Part shown: positions 23,220 through 34,914 of the stretch, one piece after another | Position numbering within the stretch: the first letter of the stretch is position 1 | Layout of the letters: each line of letters starts with the position of its first letter | Source of the DNA: Temnopleurus reevesii | Taxonomy: Eukaryota; Echinodermata; Echinoidea; Temnopleuroida; Temnopleuridae | Direction of reading: 5' to 3' | Assembly (NCBI GenBank): GCA_036244855.1 | Contig: BQKZ01000008.1 | Span: 185,255 to 249,254 of the forward strand | Length of the DNA stretch: 64,000 nt | Program-made: the position numbers and the translations under genes | Notes under the pieces: generated by a model | The model's input: the letters and a program-made list of their open reading frames with translations, nothing else | Databases searched by the model: none | What the model was told of the DNA's origin: nothing

Positions 23220-23500
23220 TCATTCTCCCTTCCCCAACCCACTTATATGACCTTTCTATCCTCAGTGTGCCACTCAATCGCTATCTCACTCTTTCTATCT
23301 CTCTCCTTTCATCTCTTGATCTCTCATTTTTGCTTCATTTCACATAATGTCCTTCATTCCATTTCCTTCTCATAATTCTTTGTCACTTAATTTACTATGC
23401 TACAAACATTCAGCCTACGTAATTAGCAAAGAAATCATCCCCTTTCCATCCCATTCCCCCCCCCCTCTCTCTCTTCTTTCCCTCTTTCTCTGTCTCTCCG
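23220..23500. repeat. Pyrimidine-rich patch
   Basis: TCTCTCTC- and CCCTTTC-rich on the plus strand, with a C-run at 23457-23465. The 77-codon frame at 23347 is its translation. Confidence 0.6.
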
Positions 23501-23584
23501 ATCCTTATATGGTTGCAGAGCAGTTTCTAAAACATGATTCATATGAATTTTGTGGAAGCTTCATGATGTATTGGTTCTGACTCT

Positions 23585-23790
23585 CATGCACCTTCAAACC
23601 AGATAGTCATAGGTCAGAGTCGCACACATGCTGTTACTTTACTATCAACAAGAAATGTATCCACACTGTCCTGCACTCATCCCAGGTGAGGTACCTAGCA
23701 GGAATATCTATTCCTCAAAATGCCACATGCGCCTGACTGAAGCAGGGCTATGATAATACAAAATCAGCTTGAGCACTCTGCAAAATTAAT
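23585..23790 (+). mobile_element. SINE copy (tRNA-derived family), plus strand
   Basis: ATAGTCATAGGTCAGAGTCG looks like a decayed B-box head. It is followed by ATCAACAAGAAATG, CTGCACTCATCCCAGGTGAG, GTACCTAGCAGGAAT, GGGCTATGATAATAC and CAGCTTGAGCACTCTGC, which parallel 38130-38430 in order. Confidence 0.65.
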
Positions 23791-24168
23791 ATGTGGGCTA
23801 TAGCTTGTGTTATTACTTTCATTATTAAATTGGTCCAGAATCATAATCATCAGATCTCAACTAAATGAGCACTTTATAAACCGCTATATCCACAAACCTA
23901 AATTTGGCAGTTAATTTGACAGGGGAGCCTTTGAAAGTCCTCAATGTTTAATATCCTGTGGTTCCTCACAAAACTTCCCTTCTCCCCTTGCCTTTCTTTT
24001 TTTCCGCATTTCTAACCAAAAGGACCGGGATCAACCATTCGGAACAAACCCATCCCAACAGGGAATATAGTGGAGCAATACGGATGCTGAATAATTGAAG
24101 GCATTTACAGCCACAGGAATAAAGGCATGGGACTACAGTAGGATATCGAGTGAAAAGGTGGGCTATAA

Positions 24169-24345
24169 ATCAATGTCAGACAGGATTGTATCGATTTCAC
24201 ATTACAGGATTGTGGAGAGAGAAAAAAAAGAGGGTGAAGCCCTGGCCGAGCTTATAACACCATGATCTGATGAAAAACGGAAGTAAATCAAACAAAGAAC
24301 AATACATTTCAAGAATACTTATATCAACACAATAAATCTACAAAA
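24169..24345. repeat. 177-bp unit, intact first copy of a tandem duplication
   Basis: AATCAATGTCAGACAGGATT ... TGTGGAGAGAGAAA ... GAGCTTATAACACCATGATC ... CAACACAATAAATCTAC. The next copy starts at 24346 with the same words and is interrupted by a retrotransposon fragment, resuming at about 25128. Confidence 0.75.
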
Positions 24346-24398
24346 TCAATGTCAGACAAGATTGTATTGATGTCACATTATAGATTGTGGAGAGAAAA

Positions 24399-25110
24399 TT
24401 TGTTTTATTAGAAAAACGTGCAATACCTCCATTTATAAAATCAAACTACTTTACCCATAAACCCTTGTTTAAAAAACTACTATTTTTGAAGTTTTGTGAT
24501 ATTAACAAATTACAGATTGGACCTTTTATGGTTTCTTATTTTAAGAAATCCTTACCCAAAAATTTTTATCGATATACTTTGAATATAAGTGTAAAAGCAA
24601 TAGGGATAATACCAGAAACTCAAACAAATTGAACATATCCTTTTATCCCTACATTTCAAGAACAATTGACTATAAAGGGCAACAGTCGTGGAATGTGTTG
24701 TCAGATACCTTTAGAAACAGCCTAAATATTTCTTTTTTATCTTTTTATCACTATTTTGCATACAGCATACTTTCATTTTTTTAAATCTAAATGCCATTTC
24801 TGCCTCATTTGTCTTTTTGTATTTTAAAGCGTTTGCGTTTTGATTTTGTATACTTCTTACATATTTAATTTTCTGCTTTTGTTTCTTTTGCACCGCTTTA
24901 GAAGTGTGGTAAATTTGGGGATCAAACTTTGATAGGTCAATGGCCTTTGTTAATCCCTGACATCCTACACCCTTTAATCCTTTTCCCCATTCTCTGCTAT
25001 ATGTTTTGTATTTTTGCTTGTCTTATGATGATGCACTATTGATTTTTCATTTTATCTATTATTAAAGAGATAGAATTTATAACAGAAATAAAATTAATTG
25101 ATTTTTTTTA
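24399..25110 (+). mobile_element. Degraded non-LTR retrotransposon 3' end (reverse transcriptase C-terminus plus 3' UTR)
   Basis: The plus-strand frame from 24399 reads LLEKRAI...SNYFTHKPLFKKL, LKFCDINKLQIGPFMVSYF and KSLPKNF. This is the pattern found after the RT core of many jockey/CR1/L2-like elements (LQKRAIRII...HTxPLFKKLxILK...LPxxF). A frameshift near 24630 leads to RTIDYKGQQSWNVLSDTFRN, the usual terminal YxGxxxWNxLP block. An A/T-rich 3' UTR follows, ending near 25110 in AAAATTAATTG repeats. It is 5' truncated and dead. Clade not assigned. Confidence 0.8.
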
Positions 25111-25127
25111 ATTGAACACAAAAACTA

Positions 25128-25216
25128 GTGGCCTACCTCAGCTTAACACCATAATGTGAGGAAAATACAAAAAAAAGGAAAAAGTTCAAGAATACTAGCA
25201 TCAAAACAATAAATCC
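25128..25216. repeat. Remainder of the interrupted second 177-bp unit
   Basis: GTGGCCTACCTCAGCTTAAC, ACCATAATGTGAGGAAAA and TTCAAGAATACTAGCATC ... AACAATAAATCCAG continue the repeat broken at about 24400 by the retrotransposon fragment. Confidence 0.7.
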
Positions 25217-26689
25217 AGTTAATCATATTTCTCTTTGTATTGGAACATGTCTAACTATAACAAAGATTGCTAGCGTGTCACGTGACACATTGCTGATGCT
25301 AATGTAAATGATATGTTTGGTGCTCATTTGTAAAATGATGGCTAGTAGTGCATCCAATAAAGTAAAAAATGTTCAACATGTCTGAAAGTTTTCACTGATT
25401 TGCCCATTTTTTCAAATTACCAATAATTCATAATTTTTTAGTACTTAATCCTTTTTTTGTTCAGCTGACCAAATTTGTCTGCTCCTCTAAGAATCTATCA
25501 TTTTTAAATAGACTCTTCTTTTAAGAACTTCAACATGAAGTAATAACCATAAAAAAAATAATAACTCAAATTCACATAAATCTACAGAAGATGTGAACAT
25601 ATTCAGTACAATGGTGTATGAGGGTGTACACGTGGGGAAGAGAGAGATAGGTAGGGTGAATGGGGGACCCAAAAATGGAAAAACTCTTTTCCTTCTTTTT
25701 TTTCCATGTCGAGCTGCAACAGAAACAGTGTGCAACTTAACTTTTTGATAAGTAATATTCAATTGCCAAACTGAAATTTATAGAAATCTACTCAAGATAT
25801 GAAACTATTATCAACTCCAAAGCACATGAAGGCAATGTTGAATAATTAAGGAACAACTACAAACTCACAGCCACCTTTGAATTTGTATGTAACTATCCCC
25901 TCACTAGAATCCTGATCAAGATTCAACAGCTGTAAAACAATCTTCTTAACAGCATTAGGCCTAACAAAATTGTTGGTTGCTATTCATTGACCAATTCTCT
26001 GAAATTGGCCCTCCCTTATTCCCCACCCCTTTTTTTTTATTCATTCACATTGAACATTTTTGAGGAATTTATCAATATACATATAACATTTACTATGAAA
26101 ACATCATATTGACAAAAAGTTTCATGGCATTTTGCGACTTATAAGAAATAAGTTTCCCATAGACAGTAATAACTATCTATTTCTGGTGAATCATTGAATT
26201 TAGGGTATTCCTAAGATTAGAGATTCAAGATTTTTGTGTAATTTTGCGTACAAAATTTGGTAAACAAACTAGAATACAAAAACAATGTTTTTACTATTTT
26301 TTAAGATTGGCATGTTGTGCAACCAACATATATATATATTTTTTTTTTTTTTGGGGGGGGGGGGCAATGAGGAATGTCAAAGCTAATCTCAGGTACCAAC
26401 AGGAACAACTTTTTATAGATTAGAAAACAATATTCCATCATAATGCAAGGGAAACAGCTTTATTATACAATTTGCTTACCTGATATTCCAAAGATGAAAG
26501 GAGGTTAGCAGAGGTGGGCATGAATAAAATAAAAAAAAGGAGAGAAAGAAAAAATAAGTTATTCAGAAAAAATAAATACTACACATGAAGGAATACCATT
26601 CCTATATTTAAATTGAAGTGTGAAATATAAGCATATGACATCATTACAATGCTAGTACTTATCAAGAGTACACAAGGCGTGCCTCAGGG
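25217..26689. other. AT-rich sequence with one perfect palindrome and homopolymers
   Basis: Contains GTGTCACGTGACAC (25275-25288, perfect palindrome around an E-box) and ATATAT-T13-G12 at about 26328-26364. No exon seen. Confidence 0.5.
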
Positions 26690-27500
26690 GCTACCAAATG
26701 TGGAAACCTCACTAAAGCCTCAAACTATCACACAAGTCCTCCACGATACAACATTAACCCTGCATGATCCATTATGCATGGGGATAGACGACATCTATCT
26801 TATTTCTCATGCAAGAATGGTGTAAGATCACCTGAAGATATATAGAAGACCTCCATGGTTTCACAATAACCCTACATAATTCATTATGTGTGGGGATAAA
26901 AGACATTGATCACATGGATGTTAGACGGCTTGATTTTTTTTTTTGTGATGGTTTCAAAGTATGATCATACATATATGTGATATAAACATCAAAATAAAAA
27001 CAATTATATCATTTAGATAATAGTATAATTAATATAACTTCAAGTAAACATAACTTAGAGAAAACATGATTCAAAGTGAACGCACTTCATCTTGGGCTAA
27101 AAAAACTGTGTCTATAAAGTTGGAGTTTATATTGTGAAATGTATGTAAAAATGTAATTAAATAGCAATAGATATGAGTAATGAGACACAAAGCAATTGAA
27201 AGGAATGAAAACATTACAGGTGAAGTTGGGGATAGAACTGTTACCGATTACCTGACTATCTTAAAGAGAAGCTTTCAAAACTCAGATATAAACATCTTAA
27301 GAGAAGTAATCATATCCTTCAAAACTACAAACATTTCTTTTAAGAAGAAGGAACATATAAATCTTTCAAATAATGTTACATTCCATGTCAGTGTGCCTCA
27401 GAGGCAAACAAGTGTAGATTCCTCTTAAAAGATGCAACATGTCGTCAATGATGTAACATTAACCCTGCACGATAAATTATGTACAGAAATACAATACAAT
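26690..27500. repeat. Three diverged repeats containing 'TAACCCT(G/A)CATGATCCATTATG'
   Basis: ACATTAACCCTGCATGATCC + ATTATGCATGGGGATA (about 26750), AATAACCCTACATAATTC + ATTATGTGTGGGGATA (about 26866) and ACATTAACCCTGCACGAT + AAATTATG (about 27456) recur. They are preceded in two cases by GTGCCTCAG..GGC and GTCCTCCACG-like words. Confidence 0.65.
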
Positions 27501-27964
27501 GATCTTAGACAAGCATGGAAGATTACCTAACTATATTCAAAACAGCACTGCGATGTCTGAGCTCCTAACTGAATTATATATAGAACATGGAATATATATA
27601 TTCAAGCTAAATTACTGATTACCATGGTAACCAAACACTTGCCAATGGCAGAAAGTACCTTGGGATTTCTGATCGGCAGACATCGGGATAAAACCCTCGG
27701 AAACAAGTGGATAATGGAGCTGAATGCAATCAGACATTTATCTAAGCGGTGTTTGACTTTCAAGAGAGGAATTACTGTACTCTTTTTATTCACAATGCAG
27801 AAATCAACCTAATGTAATTTGTAATGCGCCGAATCCTCCAAGCCGGATGTTTGTGGTGCAGTTTTATGTTGAGGAAGAGAAACGATTAGAGACAGAGAGA
27901 AATGGATCTAGGTTGTAAAGAGAGGAAGAAAAAGTGTATGCAATGGCTTCCCAACGTTAAAAAT

Positions 27965-28262
27965 GACTGCAACAAGCATTGAGTAACTCAGATTTCAGAG
28001 TGTGTTTAAACAGCATGTCTAAATGAAATATCTGCAGGTAGAATATTTCTTTTAATCTTTTTTATTTGTGAGAGTGGAAAGTTGAGGAAGGAACTGGAAG
28101 ATGAGATAAACATATCAAAGTCACGAAGAGATAAAGGGAAAATGTGAAAATGGTTACCTAGATTCAAGATGAGTGCAGCAATTATCAAAAAAGTCAGACA
28201 TCAGATAGTATCTAAAGAGTGTGTTCAATGTAGAATCTGCAACAGGTAGAATCTTGCTTTAA
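27965..28262. repeat. Diverged tandem duplication (~190-bp unit)
   Basis: GACTGCAACAAGCATTGAGT ... CAGAGTGTGTTTAAACAG ... ATCTGCAGGTAGAATATTTC is repeated about 190 bp later as GAGTGCAGCAATTATC ... AAGAGTGTGTTCAATG ... ATCTGCAACAGGTAGAATCT. Confidence 0.65.
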
Positions 28263-28570
28263 AATAGCAATATTATTATTAAATATGTATGGTTTTTCCA
28301 AAGTTAACACCAAGTTTTGTGATGTAAAAATGTAATTTCGACCCTCGCATCTTTGAATCATTCTGCTGTTTGTATTCTTTTACTCAAGGTAATCAAGCTA
28401 TATCAAGGTCAAAACATTCATTAAAGAAAGTTCTATATCATCACTTCTTCTACTATCATTATCATAAAAATGTTCTAGAGCATGCTCGTTATGCACATTT
28501 TAAAGTAATGCTCATAAAATTAGACAAACATGATCATTAAATAGTTTGGGTGGACCATTACTACCCGGAA

Positions 28571-28720
28571 GATAGTCCAGTTGAGGACTGTGCCTCCAAG
28601 GGGTATACAGATCAGAGGTAAGGACTCTGTGGTTGAGTGTTATGTAGTCCCTGTGTGTTCAATGTGAGAGAATATGCAGAGGTGGGTGCTATCAAAAAAC
28701 ATAGTCCTCAACTCGACTAC
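28571..28720. mobile_element. Short inverted-repeat element (TAGTCCAGTTGAGGACT arms)
   Basis: GATAGTCCAGTTGAGGACTG (28571-28590) pairs with CATAGTCCTCAACTCGACTA (28700-28719) with few mismatches. No flanking duplication could be fixed. Confidence 0.6.
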
Positions 28721-28797
28721 CCAAAAGAAGACGAACACTGATCTGATGCTAATTTGCAAGCATTAATAAATGGTAAGTCTGTGAACAGGTCGGTAGA

Positions 28798-28925
28798 GCC
28801 CCGGTCACATGGGGCCCTGGAAGCAACACGGTCCAACAAGACTCTTTGTTCGGAGTCAGTTAACTGTGAATTAACAAAGAGTCGTGTAGAGTCGTGTTGC
28901 TTCCGGGATCCTATGTGACCGGGGC
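28798..28925. mobile_element. 128-bp hairpin MITE (GCCCCGGTCACAT termini)
   Basis: GCCCCGGTCACAT on the left pairs with ATGTGACCGGGGC on the right. GGAAGCAACACG / CGTGTTGCTTCC and GACTCTTTGTT / AACAAAGAGTC continue the stem almost to a CAGTTAACTG centre. It is much more GC-rich than its surroundings. Confidence 0.8.
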
Positions 28926-29329
28926 CTTAAGAGCAACTTCTTTGATTCTAAAAGCAAAGATTTCTAGATATCAACCTGTCCTTGAACAAGAACCTCCCAA
29001 ACTAAACCCACAGGAGTGCCAACTGGAGTCCCAACTATTAACAAATTAGAAATTCGCACTTTAAAGATTAAATGTGAGAAAATTTTATTTATGAGATGCA
29101 TTACTGAATCAACAGAAATGCACATCCAATTACAATGCTCTATCAAACAATCTGATTATGAAAGCATTTTGTATGAAGTCCTCGAATTGCACAAATCAAT
29201 TGCAAGGCTATCTTTAAATTGCACTTTTAATGAATTCATTTTGAGTCTCTGCAAACAGGTAGATTTGTATCATTTCATCTGACCAGATCAAGGGTTGCAC
29301 TTCACTTGAATGGGAAAAGGTAAGAAAAA

Positions 29330-29518
29330 AGAAGGGTCCCTCATATTTTCCAATTTTGAGTGCACATGCAACTTCCGTATATCCCCCACCTCATCTCCTA
29401 TCCCCCTCATAGACAAAAAAAATGAATTTCTTGCAAAGCAAATGTGCACTTTGCTAGTGATAATATGCCAAGTGTTCACCAATTTTCACACTGAGACACT
29501 GGACATGCCCCTTCCATT
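29330..29518. repeat. Tandem repeat unit left of a gap
   Basis: GAATTTCTTGCAAAGCAAATGTGCACTTTGCT..., ATATGCCAAGTGTTCACC and AATTTTCACACTGAGACA recur at 29640-29720 right of the gap, so the gap lies inside a tandem repeat. Confidence 0.8.
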
Positions 29519-29616
29519 NNNNNNNNNNNNNNNNNNNNNNNNNNNNNNNNNNNNNNNNNNNNNNNNNNNNNNNNNNNNNNNNNNNNNNNNNNNNNNNNNN
29601 NNNNNNNNNNNNNNNN
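29519..29616. other. Assembly gap (98 N) inside a tandem repeat
   Basis: Run of N followed by C12, bounded by two copies of the same unit. Its true length depends on the repeat count. Confidence 1.
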
Positions 29617-29725
29617 CCCCCCCCCCCCTCCCCGACCAAAAATTGAATTCATCACAAAGCAAATGTGCACTTTGCTTGTGTTAATATGCCAACTGTTCAC
29701 CAATTTTCACACTGGGAGACACAGA
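29617..29725. repeat. Tandem repeat unit right of a gap
   Basis: GAATTCATCACAAAGCAAATGTGC..., ATATGCCAACTGTTCACC and AATTTTCACACTGGGAGAC match 29421-29505. Confidence 0.8.
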
Positions 29726-30154
29726 AAAGAGGAAAAAGGCTGATTGCACCTTTCTCGGTATTCAATTTCACTCAGCTTTAGAAGAACCAATCTGGACATT
29801 TTTAGAAAGGTTTTGGTTTCATTCCATAAGTCCTTCCTGAGTTGTTTGCCTGTGATTTGATTTGAGGTGCAGAATTGCCGCAGCTGAGGGCTCTTGGGAA
29901 ATTCAAGGGGGATGTAATAAAATAACGTTCAGGTGAAAGATAACCGAAGGTTTGTTATGAAATTTCAAAATATTCAGGGGTGAACATATAGCACTATGGT
30001 GCAAAGGGTACAGTGCATATTCATGAATGAAAATTAAATAATACATAAATATGCTAAGTTAAATTTTCAATAATCAAGATTGTAACTCTGACAATGGTCT
30101 TGTAACAGGTAACTAAACTTATGCAAAGGTTAGATAATCATTGATGAATATATA

Positions 30155-30204
<50 letters not shown>

Positions 30205-30250
30205 AATGAGGATGATGATGATGGTGGTGTTGGTGGTGGTGGTGGTGGTG
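30155..30250. repeat. (GAT)n followed by (GGT)n microsatellite
   Basis: About 16 GAT/ATG triplets, then GGTGGTGTTGGTGGTGGTGG. Poly-Met and poly-Ile frames on the two strands are translations of it. Confidence 0.95.
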
Positions 30251-32415
30251 ACTCTGATGACAATGCTGATGATAGTGATGATGTTGATGATGATGGTAAT
30301 GTTAGTGGTAGTTGTTATACTCATCATCATTATTAAATTGAATTAAACCACTATCCTGAAAAAATAATGACAGCAATATGATCATTAATTGTTTAATGTA
30401 CGAGAAATGTACTCATCTCCAAATTTGTATGAATATTCTCAATATACACAAACAAATAAATGATAAGCATAGTCATAAAATACTAATCAGACTTTGTTTA
30501 GAACACTTATTCTCCATATCTTCCAGTATCCTACTCTGATCTCGTTTAACGGTTATATCTCCCATGTGCATCCAACTGAATTACCCAACCGAATTGATTT
30601 CCTTTCAGAGCATAGCTACCCTCTCCTCGGAGAGATGTTATGTGTTGTTAATTGCCTTAATGAATAGTGCTCGGACATCAATAAACAATGATTGAGAGTT
30701 CCTTCACATAAAAATCCTATATACTTGATGGACATCAATAAAAGGGGAAATTTCAAGTGGTTACAAGATCAAGGACCTGTTTTTTTTTTGTCGTTTTTTA
30801 ACATCGACCAGAAGTTTATTTCAGGCAACACTTGAAAAGTGTTAGAACAACACCAGTAATGACTTAAAATGATTTTGATATAATCCTGAAAAGGGACAAA
30901 AAAGCATACTTTTTAAACCTGTATATGTTAACTATTAACAAAATTTCGTAATATACTCCAATGGTTTAATAGTTTATTTTTACTCGGCAATAAAAAGAAA
31001 ATACAATGTATAACATTGCAAGTGACATCAAACACATTCATAAAATTACAAATGATAAGAAAATACATGTTGCATGAGTAAGGCTGCAGACCAGGAAGGA
31101 AAAAGATCCTTATATGAGGCTGACCTTATGAATATAAGTAAAACTTTAGTATAAAATAGTTAAAATGTGATATCTAAACTTCAAGACCCAAAGAATGCTC
31201 ATGGTAGAAGCAAAACAAATCAACATTTCAGAAGAAATAATAACAAAATACTGGTATGTGCAGAAGAAAAATAAAACAAGAAGCAGGCAATAAAGTTAAG
31301 ATTTGCAGTATAGCGGCTATGTATACAAGTAGCTATCCAAGGGGCTCTCAATGAGAATTTTACAGGATGTAGGAACATACATATTACCAGGGGCTCTCTC
31401 AATCACCCCCCCCCCCCAAAAAAAAAAAAAAAAAAATGAGAGTGAGAGTGAGAATCACTCTCACTCCCCTAAAATGTCAGTCCCTGAAGAAACCCTCAAA
31501 GCAAAAATAAATGATAAAATGATTAAAAATTGGTTACTTAATGGACAAAAGCATATAATGTAGCTATAAGACTTTTGAAGGAAAATATACTCAAGTATGT
31601 CTTGTATTCATATATAAACATCGTCAATACAGAATGCAAGTTATCAACCTTTGTTATTCTACCCTGAGGTAGATACATAAGATATTTAAATTCAGCTTCT
31701 AATTAACTCTAATGTAAGCTAAGCATGGATCTAAACAACCCAATTGTTATAAATTGAGCTTGATTGCTTAGTTTAATCAATTTCTGATCCTGTCATCGTA
31801 GATTGCTGCAATTCAATTTCAGATCACGACCCCCCTGGGATGGCCATTAGCATATAGATGAACATTTTGTGCAAATTCAACAACAGCAAAACATGTTATG
31901 AATTTAGAGTGTTTCTAATGAGCAATGAAGTTAATCACTAAAAATGATAGCACAAGTTTATCAGAGGCAGTGTTCTTAGCCAATAACAGTATATGGTCAT
32001 GTATGTAAAACTGCACTGACCTATATTTTGAAAAAAATGTCTTAATGACATCTACGTTTATTAATCATTCATTTGCTGCAAATACATGTATGGAGGTTTA
32101 AAGCTGCATGTTAGAACTGAGAATTTAACAAGTTTCAGCAGATTGCAAAACAAAATGTAATAAACTTAGTTAAATTGTTATAAAGTAGGATACAATTCAG
32201 CTTTTTGGAATGTAAATTCGAAAAGAAAACATAATTATAAGTATATCATTGATATTGATATCTGCATCTTTCATTATTTCAATATTTTGTATACATGATT
32301 GTTTCTTTTAAGATTGTGTGAGTCACAGATGTCACTGTCTGAAGCATTTTTAGTTTCATAGTACTTGAAATAAAGATATTTGGTTATGACAAAAACTATG
32401 CGTAGATTCTGTCTG
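30251..32415. other. AT-rich sequence with nothing recognised
   Basis: Holds C10-A18 (about 31407-31436) followed by a small inverted repeat (GAGTGAGAGTGA / TCACTCTCACTC, about 31439-31467). No exon or RNA gene seen. Confidence 0.5.
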
Positions 32416-32639
32416 TTAAAGGGGAACCAACTGCTAGAATTATTGTGCTGTCAATGGATGAAGACAGATAAAATCAATGAACTGTGAAAATTTAAACAAA
32501 TTGGATAGGCTGCATATAAAGTTAGGAATCTTCAAAGTCTCAAAGATTTCTCCATCCCTGCCATTGATAGGGATCCAGCTTCATGATTTTTTCTTCATTT
32601 AGTGAGAGCACACTAATTCCAGGGGTTGGTTCCCCTTAA
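32416..32639. mobile_element. TTAA-flanked MITE, GGGGAACCAAC family, short copy
   Basis: TTAA|AGGGGAACCAACTGCT ... AGGGGTTGGTTCCCC|TTAA. Sub-terminal AGAATTATTGTGCT / AGCACACTAATTCC also pair. TTAA target duplication is typical of the piggyBac superfamily. The interior shares words with 47153-47770 (CATCCCTGCCATTGATAGGG). Confidence 0.75.
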
Positions 32640-34467
32640 ATTCTAAAAAAATGACTTTCCATACAAGAGCCTGAGGCCCAGGCAATTTTCAATCTCACTG
32701 TCAAAAGCGATTGTGTGCATATACTTCAAACTTTATTGTTTTGCTTAGCATAATCGTTATTGCAAAAGAATTCTCTTTTCTTGATTTATGGGTCATTTCC
32801 TTCTGACTTCCACATTCTAAAACCGTGCTCTAATCTCATACAATTTCATAAAACTTGGACATTATTCTGTTTCAGCCAATTAAACGTAAACTGTTTCAGT
32901 AGAAATTTTACAGTAGAAATAGGAAGATGCTATAGGCATTTCACATGAATCTTGTGCTAAAATACACAGAGAATTTTTCTAACACTTTAATGTATGTTGA
33001 CAAAGCATTTTATTAGTAACAGCAAATGAAATGTACTAAATCATGAAGCATGATGTATTGGGAATTCCATCAAAAAATAAAAAATAAATTGGTCAGTATT
33101 CAAACCAAATTATAATATTGCATACATATCTCTAATGATTTATTTTCATTTTATTTCATTATAATATTCATTTTACTCAAATGAAGTGTTGCCAAACTTA
33201 GGAATACATGAATAAATGCTTTTGACACTTACCCACTTTTGATGTCACAAACAATTTCTTTTGTAACTGATACACAAAGGATTTCCACTATTTTTTCTGT
33301 TTCATGTACATAGTATTATGTAACCAGAATGTTTTTCTTACTTTAGCCTACTTTTTTTAATCTTTTGGAACCATCTTTTGAAAAAACTCTATACCCAGGA
33401 AAGAATCACTATAAAGCCCACGTATTGTACTACTTTGTAATCAAAAGCAATATTGATTAGGTGCTGCTCTTCATATGTTTATGAACAGAATTTGGGGGTG
33501 CCAAGATCAATAAAAGAACAATGAATAAGTCTATGAGTGGGACTGAACGAACACATGAACACTACCCAAATGGATACACTTACGTAATATGTCAGGTATT
33601 GAGCTGGCATTTACAACCAACACTGCAAAGTAACACAACAACATTGATATTTTTTTCAATTCAGACGTTTTGTTATTTTGAAGGTATTGTATATCCCCAT
33701 GACAGAAATTGATCAATAGTTAAAAATATTTTTTAGATAGTCCGTGGTCAGAAATATTTTGCCAGCTTAAAAAAATTGACAGTCACAAAAATACCGCCAT
33801 GTACTTACGAGTGCCTCCCAGGATGTTTGGATGTACATGTCACGGTAAACAACCCTGCCAATGAAAGTCCCAATCAAAACTAAATTCCTGCAAATGATGT
33901 GTGGTCTATGTGTATGTTCATAGGAAACAATTCTTGAGCAGAAATTATATTTCATAAAACAAAGTGGGACAATCATTATATTCTTCATCACTTTCATTGT
34001 AGAGGACAAAAATTGTACAAAGCTACAAACAGAAATATATACATATGTTTTAATTCAATTCATTCATCCAGCAATGTAATTCGAGTTTACTACTAATGCA
34101 TGGATGCTGCTCTATAGATATCAATCGAGGCACTCCTGCATGTTTGAAATAGTTTTCAGGCAGCGTTAGTTGGCACACAGTAGTAGCGTGGAGTACATCC
34201 ACAAGTGATGTACCATCAGTTGAAAACATTCGTGGGGGTGAAATTATTGATTGATTTGTTGCACGTTAACTGGAACATTAAACAACTCTCTTTGGCTGAA
34301 TGCTGAGGGAAGTTTTCAAGGACACAGTATCACAAAACTAGTTTTCAACATCCAGGGTACTTGTTGAGAAGAAGAATATCTCAACTTCGGTGGATATACA
34401 CACAGATTACTTTCTAACTCTAAGTGTTAACTTTCCATGCAGGATGTAAAGTGGAGCAAGAGACATC
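32640..34467. other. AT-rich sequence with nothing recognised
   Basis: No exon, RNA gene or inverted repeat could be supported. Confidence 0.5.
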
Positions 34468-34914
34468 GTGTACAACAGGAGCATCCCACGAGTCCGACAG
34501 CCCACGAGTCCGACAGCTCACGAGTCCGACAGAAATGAATATAAGCCTACTACATCGACAATTTTCAAAATGAGGTTCGAGCTAGACATTTTTACTTTCA
34601 AGCTCGCAAGATCGACACTGACAAATCATTTGCTTTGAGCCCGACAGCACGCAAACAGACCTACAAGACCGACTAACGTAAATATAATGCTGTAGGACTA
34701 ATAGACCAATTTTACCTAGAGTCGGTCTCATTTGCAAAATTTATGTTCGGTCGTAATCATGTGCGTTTTCATAATTTTGTCGGATTAATGAGTTGTCTGA
34801 CTCTGATCCGTTTTTATGTAATGTCTATTTCGTGCACCAATTATTCAAAATGTCGGCCTCGTAAGCTGTCGGACTAGTGGGCTGTCGGACTCGTCGGTAG
34901 TATCCGTGTACAAC
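34468..34914. mobile_element. Fold-back element with ACGAGTCCGACAG sub-repeats and 9-bp flanking duplication
   Basis: GTGTACAAC flanks both sides (34468-34476, 34906-34914). Inside, the left end has three tandem copies of CCCACGAGTCCGACAG-like units (34485-34534) and the right end has inverted copies (CTGTCGGACTAGTGGG, CTGTCGGACTCGTCGG). Weaker GTCGG/CCGAC words recur internally. There is no coding frame. A 9-bp duplication fits Mutator-like or fold-back elements (inference). Confidence 0.8.

Noticed and set aside
27602..27812. Overlapping frames of about 62 codons on both strands
   Set aside because: Shadows of each other, with no recognisable motif.
34485..34534. Short regularly spaced repeats resembling a CRISPR array
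   Set aside because: Units are directly tandem with no spacers and have inverted partners 360 bp away, so they are fold-back element ends in a eukaryotic genome.
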